Shown here: piece after piece, positions 51,557-59,931 of the stretch
How the letters are laid out: every line of letters starts with the position of its first letter
Numbering within the stretch: the first letter of the stretch is position 1
Origin: JAPPLB01 sp965206655
Lineage (GTDB): Bacteria; Acidobacteriota; Terriglobia; Bryobacterales; UBA6623
Direction of reading: 5' to 3'
NCBI GenBank assembly: GCA_965206655.1
Contig: CBDBKC010000033.1
Coordinates: 186,001 to 250,000, forward strand
DNA length: 64,000 bases
Translations under genes and position numbers: made by a program
The notes under the pieces: model-generated
What the model was told of the DNA's origin: nothing
What the model saw: the letters and a program-made list of their open reading frames with translations, nothing else
Databases searched by the model: none

Positions 51557-52408
51557 CTACGACAGGATCGGAAGGATTTGTTTGAGCTGCTCCGTAGACA
51601 GAACTTCATTCATCGCACCTTGCCGGTAGCCTTCGAGGTCGAGAGTCACGTAGCGAAAACCAAGCGCGCGGAAGACCTCGGTGAAACGCGCCGCCATGGC
51701 GGGATCGAGAGCTTGAGCGAGTTCATCCCCGCCGATCTCGATGCGGACCAGTTCACCGTGATAGCGAACCCGGTAGACACTGAAGCCGAGCTGCTTCAGG
51801 GCTTCCTCGCCGCTTTCGACGAGCTTGACATTCTCAAGAGTCACCTCCGTACCGTAAGGAATGCGGGAGCTGAGGCAGGCCGCGGCAGGGCGGTCCCATG
51901 TCGGCAGACCTTCGGCTTTGGAGAGATCTCGAATCTCTTTCTTCGTGAGCTGGGCTTCGAGCAGCGGAGCACGAACCCCATGGTCCTTCGCGGCGCGATG
52001 ACCGGGACGGAAGTCGGTAGTGTCATCGAGATTGACGCCGTAGACGATATTGTCGTAGCCGAGCTTATCGCCGAATTCCCTGAGCCGCGTGAACAATTCG
52101 TCCTTGCAGTGGAAGCAGCGATTGGAGTCGTTCTTAACGTAGTCGGGGTTGTCAAACTCCCGCGTATCGATGTACTGATGTCGGAGGTCGAAGCGCTTCA
52201 CAAAGTCTTCGGCGTCGCGCTTGTGAGATTCTGGAATCGAGGCTGAGTCGGCGGTAATCGCGAGGGCGTGGTCGCCGAGGACCTTCCCCGCCGCCCAAGC
52301 TAGATAGGCTGAGTCGGTGCCGCCCGAGTACGCGACCAGGACCCGATCCATCGAACGCAAGATCGCGAAGAGGTCTTCTTGCTTGGCCTGGAGAGACTCC
52401 GAATGCAC
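51557..52408 (-). CDS. larE: LarE-like sacrificial sulfur transferase
   Basis: A protein of about 283-288 residues with an ATP pyrophosphatase loop 'A-Y-S-G-G-T-D-S' and 'N-R-C-F-H-C-K' and, in the C-terminal part, 'A-A-A-C-L-S-S-R-I-P-Y-G', whose Cys is the sulfur donor residue in lactate racemase cofactor synthesis (Lactobacillus LarE Cys176). It converts nicotinic acid dicarboxylate to the thiolated form using its own Cys. GTG 52408 lies 6 nt after TATAAT (52415-52420), suggesting a leaderless start; TTG 52423 is the alternative. No larB or larC is visible nearby. Confidence 0.85.
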   Translation of the reverse strand: MHSESLQAKQEDLFAILRSMDRVLVAYSGGTDSAYLAWAAGKVLGDHALAITADSASIPESHKRDAEDFVKRFDLRHQYIDTREFDNPDYVKNDSNRCFHCKDELFTRLREFGDKLGYDNIVYGVNLDDTTDFRPGHRAAKDHGVRAPLLEAQLTKKEIRDLSKAEGLPTWDRPAAACLSSRIPYGTEVTLENVKLVESGEEALKQLGFSVYRVRYHGELVRIEIGGDELAQALDPAMAARFTEVFRALGFRYVTLDLEGYRQGAMNEVLSTEQLKQILPILS

Positions 52409-52436
52409 GTAGGCATTATACAACCTGGTCGCGTGC

Positions 52437-52667
52437 TCAGCTCGCTACCGGAGTATCGTCGTTGTTATCCCTGTTGTCTCTGGTCGGCACGCTGTCGCTC
52501 CTGATTTGTAGCCGTTTCAGAAGCTCGTAGCTGGGAGGCGGGTACGAAACAGAAAGCTCGTCGGGTTCGCCGACGATCTTCTCCAGACGTCGAATCTCGC
52601 GATCGAGGCGCAGTCGCTCGGCGCCCAAGGAACGCAGCATGCGCGTCAGAGACTCTTCTGTCGGCAC
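52437..52667 (-). CDS. Small coiled-coil hypothetical protein
   Basis: A 76-residue protein with the charged helical start 'L-T-R-M-L-R-S-L-G-A-E-R-L-R-L-D-R-E-I-R-R-L-E-K' (coiled-coil pattern, residues 9-33) and a Tyr/Pro motif followed by an Asp/Asn-rich tail. It lies upstream of larE on the same strand, 13 bp from the alternative larE start. No family recognised. Confidence 0.45.
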   Translation of the reverse strand: MPTEESLTRMLRSLGAERLRLDREIRRLEKIVGEPDELSVSYPPPSYELLKRLQIRSDSVPTRDNRDNNDDTPVAS

Positions 52668-52778
52668 CGGGAAACACCTTTCGTCGTACTAATCGGAACA
52701 AGGCTGATAGTGTGGCGGGCGGCCACACCACCAAGCGGATGCGGAGTCGCCGCAAGGCCGGCTAAAAGGACCGGCAAC

Positions 52779-52865
52779 GTGACCGATAGCCTTCGCGAAA
52801 TTGTCGCCGGGATTATCATGGGCTCCGGGATGATTATCGCCGCCTTCTTCTTGGGCGGTCAATGA
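52779..52865 (+). CDS. Candidate 28-residue single-span membrane peptide
   Basis: A tiny frame GTG 52779 to TGA 52865 on the plus strand. The peptide has a short polar start (TDSLREIV), a Gly/Ile/Ala-rich hydrophobic core (AGIIMGSGMIIAAFFLGG) long enough to span a membrane, and ends G-Q. AAAAGGA precedes the GTG by 8 nt. The high hydrophobic content and proper ribosome site make it more than a random frame, but the evidence is only composition. Function unknown. Confidence 0.4.
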   Translation: MTDSLREIVAGIIMGSGMIIAAFFLGGQ

Positions 52866-53001
52866 ATCCGCCGTACCATGCAGCGGTACCAAAGTTGCGG
52901 GCGATCTAAGTGCTTGCGCTGCCGCCGGCAGTGCCCTAACGGGGGCTGAATGCCAGAGTGGGGACACGGGTGGGTGTGTATGGAGGAGGGGCGTGCCGGC
53001 G

Positions 53002-53943
53002 TCAGGAGAAGCCGCGGTACCACTCGAGGGTCCGTCGAAGGCCTTCGGCGAGCTCGACCTGGGGCTCGTAGTTGAGGTCGCGGCGAGCCGCGGTGAGGTC
53101 GGCCTGCGAGTCGCGAACGTCGCCGGGGCGCTCGGGCTGGTAGTGGGGCGGGAGATCGATGCCTACGATGCCTTGGAGTTTCGACCAGACTTCATTGAGC
53201 GTAATTCGGCCGCCTACGCCCCCGTTGTAAACGTTGCCCGGGGCTTTGGGCGACCGGGCGGCCAGCAGATTCAGGCGAACGATGTTATCGACGTAGGTGA
53301 AGTCGCGCGTCTGTTCGCCGTCGCCGAAGATGGTCGGCGTCTGTTTCCTCAGAGCGGCCGTGCAAAAAAGAGAGATGACACCCGAGTAGGGTGAAGCGGG
53401 GTCTTGGCGCGGTCCGAAGACGTTGAAGTAGCGCAGGCAGACGGTGTCGAGTCCGTAGCAATCGAAGAAGGTGCGCGCATAGTATTCGCCGACGAGCTTT
53501 TGGACCGCGTAGGGTGATTTAGGACGGGGAAGAATCGCTTCATTCTTCGGCAGAAGCTCGGTGTCACCGTAAGCGGAAGATGACGCCGCGTAGACGACGC
53601 GGGAGACGCCTTGGCGGTGGGCTGCAAGGAGGACGTTGAACGTGCCGTTGATGTTGACTTGGTGTGTGAGCTGGGGTTCTTCGATCGAGCGCGGTACTGA
53701 CGGAATGGCAGCTTGGTGGAAGATAACATCGACGCCGGCGAAGAGCTGCTCAAGGGCACGGAGTTCGCGGACATCGGCGTTGTGAAACTCAATGTGATTT
53801 CTGACCTCATCAAGGTTGCGTGGGTGTCCCGTCAAAAGATTGTCGACGGCGACTATTCTCTCGACGCCGGGTTCCTTGAGGAGGCCACGAATGAGGGCGG
53901 AGCCTATGAAGCCGGCGCCGCCGGTGACGAGGACGTTCTTCAT
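53002..53943 (-). CDS. NAD-dependent sugar epimerase/dehydratase (SDR)
   Basis: A 313-residue extended SDR of the UDP-glucose/UDP-GlcNAc 4-epimerase (WbpP-like) group: 'V-T-G-G-A-G-F-I-G-S' at the N-terminus binds NAD, 'A-S-S-S-A-Y-G' and 'S-P-Y-A-V-Q-K' carry the Ser/Tyr/Lys catalytic set, and 'R-Y-F-N-V-F-G-P-R-Q' is the sugar-binding segment. Downstream of the Gfo/Idh/MocA gene on the minus strand (60 bp apart), so the two may act on the same nucleotide sugar. Confidence 0.9.
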   Translation of the reverse strand: MKNVLVTGGAGFIGSALIRGLLKEPGVERIVAVDNLLTGHPRNLDEVRNHIEFHNADVRELRALEQLFAGVDVIFHQAAIPSVPRSIEEPQLTHQVNINGTFNVLLAAHRQGVSRVVYAASSSAYGDTELLPKNEAILPRPKSPYAVQKLVGEYYARTFFDCYGLDTVCLRYFNVFGPRQDPASPYSGVISLFCTAALRKQTPTIFGDGEQTRDFTYVDNIVRLNLLAARSPKAPGNVYNGGVGGRITLNEVWSKLQGIVGIDLPPHYQPERPGDVRDSQADLTAARRDLNYEPQVELAEGLRRTLEWYRGFS

Positions 53944-54003
53944 AACGGAAGTAGAGACAGATCGAGCATCTTTGTGTTGCTCGTCAGAAGCCTTGCCGGG
54001 ACT

Positions 54004-55053
54004 TTAGATCATACTCGCGGCGACGGGTGGCGTTTTTAGGGCGAACGTCGTCTTTTCCCCGCTGCGAGCCGATTCGTAGATGCCCAGCACGAGCTGGAGC
54101 GCCGCGTAGCCCTCTTCGCCAGCGACCAGGGGCTTGCCGCCCGTCTCGATTGCCTTGCCAAAGTCCAGGAACTGGCGTTTGATGGGCTCTAGCGAAATGG
54201 CCATCGGATCGGAAGCGCCCGAGTCCATGTCCTTGGTGACGAGAGGGGCGTCATCACCGGGGTCGCCCTCGACATCCCAGGCGGTGAGGCGGTCGCCGGT
54301 GAGGATGGCGGAGCCCTTGGTCCCGTGGAACTCGATTCGTTCAGGGTAACCGGGCAAGATAGCGGTAGCCGCTTGTACTACACCTGTAGCTCCGCTGGCG
54401 TACTTGACGACCGCATTGACGAGATCTTCGGATTCCATCTGATGGGCGGCCGCGATCCGCCAGTATCCGAAGGCTTCCGTGACGGGGCCGGCTAAGTAAA
54501 GGAGCAGGTCGAGCCCGTGAATCGCTTGGTTGATCAGGGCGCCACCGCCTTCGACGGCCCAGGTTCCCTTGCCGGGACGGTCGTAGTAGGGCTGGGGGCG
54601 ATGCCACTTCGTGTAGCTGTCGGCCTGCAAGATGTTCCCCAGCCGGCCGTCTTGAAGGGCTTTCGCCAGGAAGAGCGTCGCGTCGTCGAAACGGTGCTGG
54701 CTCATGACGCCGAGCCGCAAGTTGGCCGCTCGAGTGATGTCAATCATCTGCTGGGCAGCCTCGAGTGTGAGCGCGATGGGCTTCTGGAGTAGGACGTGTT
54801 TGCCACAGGCGACAGCAGCCTTGGTCATGTCGAGGCGCGAGTCGGGAAAGGCGCAAACGTCAATGAAATCAATGTCGGGACGGGCGCAAAGATCCCGCCA
54901 ATCAGGTACGAACTCAGCTCCGTACTTGTCGGCGAACTCGCGTCCCTTCGGCTCAGACCGATTGGAGACAGCGACGATTTCGTAGTTGATTTCCTTGTAG
55001 CTATCGCCGTGTTTGTGGGCGATAGCGCCGGTTCCGATAAGACCGAGTTTCAT
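54004..55053 (-). CDS. Gfo/Idh/MocA family oxidoreductase
   Basis: A 349-residue NAD(P)-dependent sugar or inositol dehydrogenase. Rossmann 'G-L-I-G-T-G-A-I-A' at 3-11 and 'L-L-Q-K-P-I-A-L-T' (about 91), where E-K-P of the family is Q-K-P here, then 'M-S-Q-H-R-F' and 'W-A-V-E-G-G-G-A-L-I-N-Q-A-I-H-G-L-D'. The latter contains the active-site H of the family. The Glu to Gln change in the E-K-P motif is unusual. Substrate unknown. Confidence 0.88.
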   Translation of the reverse strand: MKLGLIGTGAIAHKHGDSYKEINYEIVAVSNRSEPKGREFADKYGAEFVPDWRDLCARPDIDFIDVCAFPDSRLDMTKAAVACGKHVLLQKPIALTLEAAQQMIDITRAANLRLGVMSQHRFDDATLFLAKALQDGRLGNILQADSYTKWHRPQPYYDRPGKGTWAVEGGGALINQAIHGLDLLLYLAGPVTEAFGYWRIAAAHQMESEDLVNAVVKYASGATGVVQAATAILPGYPERIEFHGTKGSAILTGDRLTAWDVEGDPGDDAPLVTKDMDSGASDPMAISLEPIKRQFLDFGKAIETGGKPLVAGEEGYAALQLVLGIYESARSGEKTTFALKTPPVAASMI

Positions 55054-55093
55054 GGGGGTGCCACCTCCGCGACCTCAAAGACTATATTAGTAG

Positions 55094-56368
55094 TTATACG
55101 TATCTCGCGAGGCCTCTCCGGCCGATGTCCGAGCGGTAATGCATGCCGTCAAAGTGGATCTTATCAACTGCGGCGTAGGTTGTTTCGAGCGCTTTGGCGA
55201 GCGTCTCGCCGCCCGCGGTGACGCCCAGGACACGCCCGCCCGCCGTGGAAAAGCGCCCTTTACCGAACAGGGTGCCCGCGTGGAAGACTTTCGCACCGGT
55301 AGCGTCGGCGTCGGGGATGCCCGTGATTGGGCGCCCTTTGGGGTAAGAACCCGGATAACCCTCGGCAGCGAGGACGACGCACGCGGTGGGACCGGGATCC
55401 CAGGTCACAAGAGTAGGGTCGAGCGCGCCGTTGGCGGCCGATGCGAGGAAGCCGGCGAAGTCACCGCGAATGCGATGCATCAGGGGCTGGGTCTCCGGGT
55501 CTCCCATGCGAACGTTGAACTCAAGCACCTTGGCGCCGTCGGCCGTGATCATCAGGCCGACATAAAGGAAGCCCCGGAAGGGATGGCCAAGGTCTTGCAG
55601 GCCGGCAAGCGTGGGTTCGACAATCCGATCGAGGATCGTAGCGTTCAGTTCATCCGGTAGGATGCGAGGGTCGCAATAGGCGCCCATGCCGCCGGTGTTA
55701 GGTCCTTCGTCGTTGTCGAAGGCCGGCTTGTGATCTTGAGTCGGCGGAAATACGAAGTGATTGGCGCCGTCGCAGAGCAGGATGAAGCTCAGTTCTTCGC
55801 CGCGTAGGAACTCTTCGAGGATCAAGTGGTGCCCGGCGCCCGCGACCAAGTCTCCGGCAAGCATCTGTTGGGCCGTCTCTTCGGCTTCCGCGCGGGTCTG
55901 GGCGATGACGACGCCCTTGCCGGCGGCGAGGCCATCCGCCTTCACCGCGATTGGGTAGTCGAAGCGGTCGAGGTGGGTGGTAAGATCGGCCGCGGATTCG
56001 ACAACGGCGAAAGCGGCGGTCGGGATGTCGCGCTCAGCCATAAATTGCTTGGCGAAGATTTTGCTTCCCTCAAGTTGAGCGGCGAAGGTGTCGGGAGCAA
56101 CAATCGGCAGGCGCGCCGCTTGAAAAGCGTCGGCTATACCGGCGACGAGAGGGGCTTCGGGGCCGACAATAGTCAGAGCTACGTCAAGAGTTCGCGCGAG
56201 TTCGACGAGCTCATCCGGCGAGTCGAGGGAAGCAGGGATACATGATGCTTCGGTTGCGATTCCGGCGTTGCCGGGAGCACAGTAGACTTGGGGGGCGGAG
56301 TCCGATTGACGGAGCCGCCAGACGAGAGCGTGCTCCCGGCCGCCAGCGCCGATAACGAGAATCTTCAT
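55094..56368 (-). CDS. purD: Phosphoribosylamine-glycine ligase
   Basis: A 424-residue GAR synthetase, the second step of purine synthesis. 'M-K-I-L-V-I-G-A-G-G-R-E-H-A-L' is the family start (ATG 56368), 'K-A-D-G-L-A-A-G-K-G-V' (about 145) is the ATP-grasp phosphate loop, 'T-Q-D-H-K-P-A-F-D-N-D-E' (about 210) and 'G-M-G-A-Y' follow. The open frame extends 69 codons further upstream, but that part is not conserved. Divergent from mnmG. Confidence 0.95.
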   Translation of the reverse strand: MKILVIGAGGREHALVWRLRQSDSAPQVYCAPGNAGIATEASCIPASLDSPDELVELARTLDVALTIVGPEAPLVAGIADAFQAARLPIVAPDTFAAQLEGSKIFAKQFMAERDIPTAAFAVVESAADLTTHLDRFDYPIAVKADGLAAGKGVVIAQTRAEAEETAQQMLAGDLVAGAGHHLILEEFLRGEELSFILLCDGANHFVFPPTQDHKPAFDNDEGPNTGGMGAYCDPRILPDELNATILDRIVEPTLAGLQDLGHPFRGFLYVGLMITADGAKVLEFNVRMGDPETQPLMHRIRGDFAGFLASAANGALDPTLVTWDPGPTACVVLAAEGYPGSYPKGRPITGIPDADATGAKVFHAGTLFGKGRFSTAGGRVLGVTAGGETLAKALETTYAAVDKIHFDGMHYRSDIGRRGLARYV

Positions 56369-56456
56369 GCTGGGAGGGCGACCCAGGATTGATGGAAGCC
56401 CGACAAGGGCATAGAATAACAGGAAAAGGTGCGGGAGTGGGGTAAGCGGATTCAGA

Positions 56457-58358
56457 ATGCGGCGATCATTCATCGAAAGCTTTGAGGTGGTGGTGATTGG
56501 GGCCGGACATGCCGGTAACGAGGCCGCCGTGGCGGCTGCACGGATGGGGTTGCGGACCGCTCTCGTAACCCTCAACGTAGATCTGATTGCTCAAATGTCC
56601 TGCAACCCGGCGGTAGGCGGGATTGCGAAAGGCCATCTCGTGCGTGAGATTGACGCGCTGGGCGGGATCATGGGCCTAGTGACCGATGCTGTAGGGATCC
56701 AGTTCCGCTTACTAAATACCAGCCGGGGGCCTGCGGTTTGGTCCCCCCGGGCTCAGTGTGACAAGAAGCAGTATCGGATCGAGTCCCGGCGAGTACTGGA
56801 AAGCGAACTGAATCTAACGATCAAACAGGCAGAAGTCGTCGACTTGGTCGTTGAGCAACGCGGGCGTCAGCATCGGATCCGAGGCGTCGAACTGGCGGAT
56901 GGCCGCGTGATAGGGGCCGAGGCGGTGATTGTCACTACGGGCACGTTCCTCAATGGGGTCGTGCACATCGGCGAGAGGACCTTCCCAGCGGGCCGAAGCG
57001 GTGAGCCCGCGTCAGTGATGCTGGGCGAGGTATTGCGCCGGCTGGGGTTTCGGTGCAGCAGACTCAAGACCGGAACACCGCCACGCTTGGACGGGCGGAC
57101 GATCGATTGGGAGCAGTTCGAGCCGCAGCCGGGCGACAAAGAGCCGACTCCTTTCTCGTTCCAGACGGAGAGAATCGACCGCGAGCAGATCCAGTGCCAC
57201 ATCGCATACACAACGGACAATACTCTACGGCTTCTAAGGGAGAACATCCAGAGGTCGCCCCTTTACAGCGGTCAGATTGAGGGTGTTGGGCCGCGGTACT
57301 GTCCGTCAATCGAGGACAAGGTCGTGAAGTTCCCTGATAAGGTGCGCCACCAGATTTTCCTTGAGCCTGAGGGGTTGGATACCTATGAGGTTTATGTGAA
57401 CGGCATGTCGACAAGCATGCCCATCGACGTTCAGACTGCGATGGTGACGTCGATACCTGGCTTGGACAAGGCTGAGGTGATTCGGCCCGGCTACGCGATT
57501 GAGTACGACGCGGTGGATGCGACGGAATTGGCGCATACACTGGAGACGAAAAGGATTGCCGGGTTGTATTTGGCCGGACAGATCAACGGGACGACCGGAT
57601 ACGAAGAGGCGGCCGCTCAAGGTCTGATGGCCGGGATCAACGCCGCCAGGGCGGTTCACGGGAAATCGGCTGTGGTGCTAGGTCGTACTGATGCCTATAT
57701 CGGGATCATGATCGATGACCTTATCACAAAGGGGACCGATGAGCCGTATCGGATGTTTACTTCGCGGGCGGAGTTTCGGTTGCATCTGCGGATTGACAAC
57801 GCAGACCAAAGGCTTACGCCGATCGGACACCAGGCAGGTTTGGTCCAAGGAGCGCGCTGGGGGCAATTTGAGCGCGCGCGGGAGCAGCGTACACGTGTTC
57901 AGGAGTTTCTAGCCCAGTACCGCCCGCGCCGAGAGGATCCGGGCTTAGAGGAGATGTTTGCTGCTGTTGGCGAGACTGGCGAACCTCTTCCCGCGCTTAA
58001 GCAGCTGTTGAAGCGGCCCGAGGTGAAGATGGAGCATGTCCGGGAAGTAGTCAGCAGAGCGACGGGCGTCACTTTACGGGATACGGAATGGCAGGCGATC
58101 GAGACAGAGATCAAGTACGACGGCTATCTTAAGCAGCAGAACCGTCAGGTTCAACGCTTGAGAAAGGCGGAAGCACGGAAAATACCGGTCGGGTTTGTGT
58201 ATCAGGGAATCGCAGGATTGTCGAACGAGATGGTAGAGAGGATGGAGCGGGTGCGGCCGGCCACGTTGGGCCAGGCTGCCCGGGTTCCGGGCGTGACGCC
58301 GGCTGCAGTGTCGATTCTGAACCTCCACCTACAGGGGGGGCGAAAGTCTTTTGGCTAG
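56457..58358 (+). CDS. mnmG: tRNA uridine 5-carboxymethylaminomethyl modification protein MnmG
   Basis: A 633-residue FAD protein that with MnmE makes (c)mnm5U34 in tRNA wobble positions. 'V-I-G-A-G-H-A-G-N-E-A-A' at 13-24, 'C-N-P-A-V-G-G-I-A-K-G-H-L-V-R-E' (about 49) with the catalytic Cys, 'G-T-F-L-N-G' (about 161) and 'Q-I-N-G-T-T-G-Y-E-E-A-A-A-Q-G' (about 377). Start ATG 56457; start of the origin-side mnmG-rsmG-parAB run. Confidence 0.96.
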   Translation: MRRSFIESFEVVVIGAGHAGNEAAVAAARMGLRTALVTLNVDLIAQMSCNPAVGGIAKGHLVREIDALGGIMGLVTDAVGIQFRLLNTSRGPAVWSPRAQCDKKQYRIESRRVLESELNLTIKQAEVVDLVVEQRGRQHRIRGVELADGRVIGAEAVIVTTGTFLNGVVHIGERTFPAGRSGEPASVMLGEVLRRLGFRCSRLKTGTPPRLDGRTIDWEQFEPQPGDKEPTPFSFQTERIDREQIQCHIAYTTDNTLRLLRENIQRSPLYSGQIEGVGPRYCPSIEDKVVKFPDKVRHQIFLEPEGLDTYEVYVNGMSTSMPIDVQTAMVTSIPGLDKAEVIRPGYAIEYDAVDATELAHTLETKRIAGLYLAGQINGTTGYEEAAAQGLMAGINAARAVHGKSAVVLGRTDAYIGIMIDDLITKGTDEPYRMFTSRAEFRLHLRIDNADQRLTPIGHQAGLVQGARWGQFERAREQRTRVQEFLAQYRPRREDPGLEEMFAAVGETGEPLPALKQLLKRPEVKMEHVREVVSRATGVTLRDTEWQAIETEIKYDGYLKQQNRQVQRLRKAEARKIPVGFVYQGIAGLSNEMVERMERVRPATLGQAARVPGVTPAAVSILNLHLQGGRKSFG

Positions 58359-58953
58359 ACGAGCCGAGTTCGAGGATCTCCTGTCTGCGACGATTGCCCC
58401 CATCGGGCTTGAGCTTGGTATGTCGGAGGTCGAAGCGCTTAGGGAGCACTATGAACTCCTGCTCCACTGGAATCGCCGGATTAACCTAACGAGTGTGCGA
58501 AAGCCGCGTGAGATTGTGGAGCGACACTTCGGGGAGTCGTTGTTCCTGGCGGCCCGTATGCCCGAGGTCGGCAGCGTGGTGGATGTAGGATCAGGGGCCG
58601 GGTTCCCCGGGCTCCCGCTGGCTGTTGCCCGGCGAGGGCTGAAAGTGACGCTGGTAGAGTCCGTCGGAAAGAAGGCAGCATTTCTACGAGAGTGTGCCCG
58701 TGAGCACGGTTCAGTGCGAGTCTGCGGCTGCCGATTGAAGGAAGTAAGCTTGGAGTTCGACTGGGCAACGTGGCGCGGCGTGGCGCTCGAGGGGATTGAG
58801 GACGAACTAGCGACTAGGGTGGGGCGTGTAGCGGCGATTACAAGCGAGAAACTGGCCGAGGAGTGGGAAGCGAGTACGGTAATCACGTGGGATAGTCCCG
58901 AACCAATGCCCTGGGATGAGCGGCGAGTGTTGTTGATCGGAGCGATCCACTAG
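58351..58953 (+). CDS. rsmG: 16S rRNA (guanine527-N7)-methyltransferase RsmG
   Basis: A 200-residue SAM methyltransferase. 'R-I-N-L-T-S-V-R-K-P-x-E-I-V-E-R-H' (about 42) and SAM loop 'V-D-V-G-S-G-A-G-F-P-G-L-P-L-A' (about 72-86) are family features; it modifies G527 of 16S rRNA, which bears on streptomycin sensitivity. The start is TTG 58351, overlapping the mnmG stop by 8 bp. Later motifs (V-x-R-A) are weakly visible, so the C-terminal half is divergent. Confidence 0.88.
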   Translation: MARRAEFEDLLSATIAPIGLELGMSEVEALREHYELLLHWNRRINLTSVRKPREIVERHFGESLFLAARMPEVGSVVDVGSGAGFPGLPLAVARRGLKVTLVESVGKKAAFLRECAREHGSVRVCGCRLKEVSLEFDWATWRGVALEGIEDELATRVGRVAAITSEKLAEEWEASTVITWDSPEPMPWDERRVLLIGAIH

Positions 58954-58962
58954 CTGACGGGT

Positions 58963-58994
58963 TGTTTCACGTGGCACGCGTTCCACGTGAAACG
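58963..58994. promoter_or_regulatory. Double parS-like palindrome
   Basis: GTTTCACGTGG (58964-58974) and CCACGTGAAAC (58983-58993) form a perfect 11-bp inverted repeat separated by CACGCGTT. Each half is a 13/16 match to parS (TGTTTCACGTGAAACA): 58963-58978 and 58979-58994. It lies directly upstream of parA, where ParB usually binds near the origin, and may also serve as a transcription terminator for rsmG. Confidence 0.7.
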
Positions 58995-59107
58995 CGGTTG
59001 GGGCTCGGTTCGAATCGAACCGACGACGTCAAGACGAGCCACAAGGCGAACAACCAGCGGTCAAGCCGTGTGCTACATTGTGTGGGCGCTCGCGGTAAGC
59101 GTGGAAC

Positions 59108-59902
59108 ATGGCCAGCGTAATCGCAATCGCAAACCAGAAGGGCGGCGTCGGAAAGACGACCACCGCGATCAATCTGTCCGCGGCATTGGCGGCGGCCGAT
59201 TGTCGTGTCTTGGTCATCGACTGCGACCCGCAGGCCAATGCGACAAGTGGGCTTGGATTCGGAGGAAACGAGGACCAACAGACGCTATACGAGCTATTAA
59301 TGGAGGACGTCGCTTGGGATACTGTAATTCTACAGACCCAGGTGGAGCGACTCGACTTGCTTCCTGCTTCCCGAAACCTTGCTGGAGCGAATATCGAATT
59401 GGTGCAGTCGGCGGATCGGCATGGCACGCTCCAGAAAAGGCTTGCTTACGTTCCCGACACTTATGACTTCATTTTGCTCGACTGCCCGCCCGCGCTCGAT
59501 CTCTTGACGCTGAATGCTCTTGTCGCGGCGGAGTCGGTATTGATCCCGATTCAGTGCGAATACTTTGCGCTGGAGGGGATCTCAGCCCTGCTCGACACGA
59601 TTGGTCGAGTTCGCGAATCCTGGAACGGAGAGCTAGCGATAGAAGGCGTCCTACTTACAATGATCGATGATCGGACGACCTTGACCAGGCAAGTTGCATC
59701 GGACCTGAGAGAATTCTTTGGTGAGCAGGTCTTTGAAACGGTGATACCGAGAAACGTCCGCCTCGCAGAGGCGCCGAGTCACGGCCGCTCAATCATTCAG
59801 TACGATTTGAGATCGCGCGGCGCGGAGGGTTACCTGGCCCTTGCCCGTGAGGTCTTGGACCGCCGCAGCCGGCGGCGGGCGTCTCAGCACGCTGTCACGT
59901 AA
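59108..59902 (+). CDS. parA: Chromosome partitioning ATPase ParA
   Basis: A 264-residue Walker-type ParA/Soj. 'A-N-Q-K-G-G-V-G-K-T-T' (about 8-18, deviant Walker A with signature Lys), 'D-P-Q-A-N-A-T-S' (about 41), 'L-L-D-C-P-P-A-L' (Walker B, about 122) and 'P-S-H-G-R-S-I' near 223. It binds DNA as an ATP dimer and moves ParB-parS. Upstream is the parS-like palindrome, downstream parB (29 bp). Confidence 0.95.
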   Translation: MASVIAIANQKGGVGKTTTAINLSAALAAADCRVLVIDCDPQANATSGLGFGGNEDQQTLYELLMEDVAWDTVILQTQVERLDLLPASRNLAGANIELVQSADRHGTLQKRLAYVPDTYDFILLDCPPALDLLTLNALVAAESVLIPIQCEYFALEGISALLDTIGRVRESWNGELAIEGVLLTMIDDRTTLTRQVASDLREFFGEQVFETVIPRNVRLAEAPSHGRSIIQYDLRSRGAEGYLALAREVLDRRSRRRASQHAVT

Positions 59903-59931
59903 AGAGCGCAGCGTCAAAGAAGGAGAAAGTG

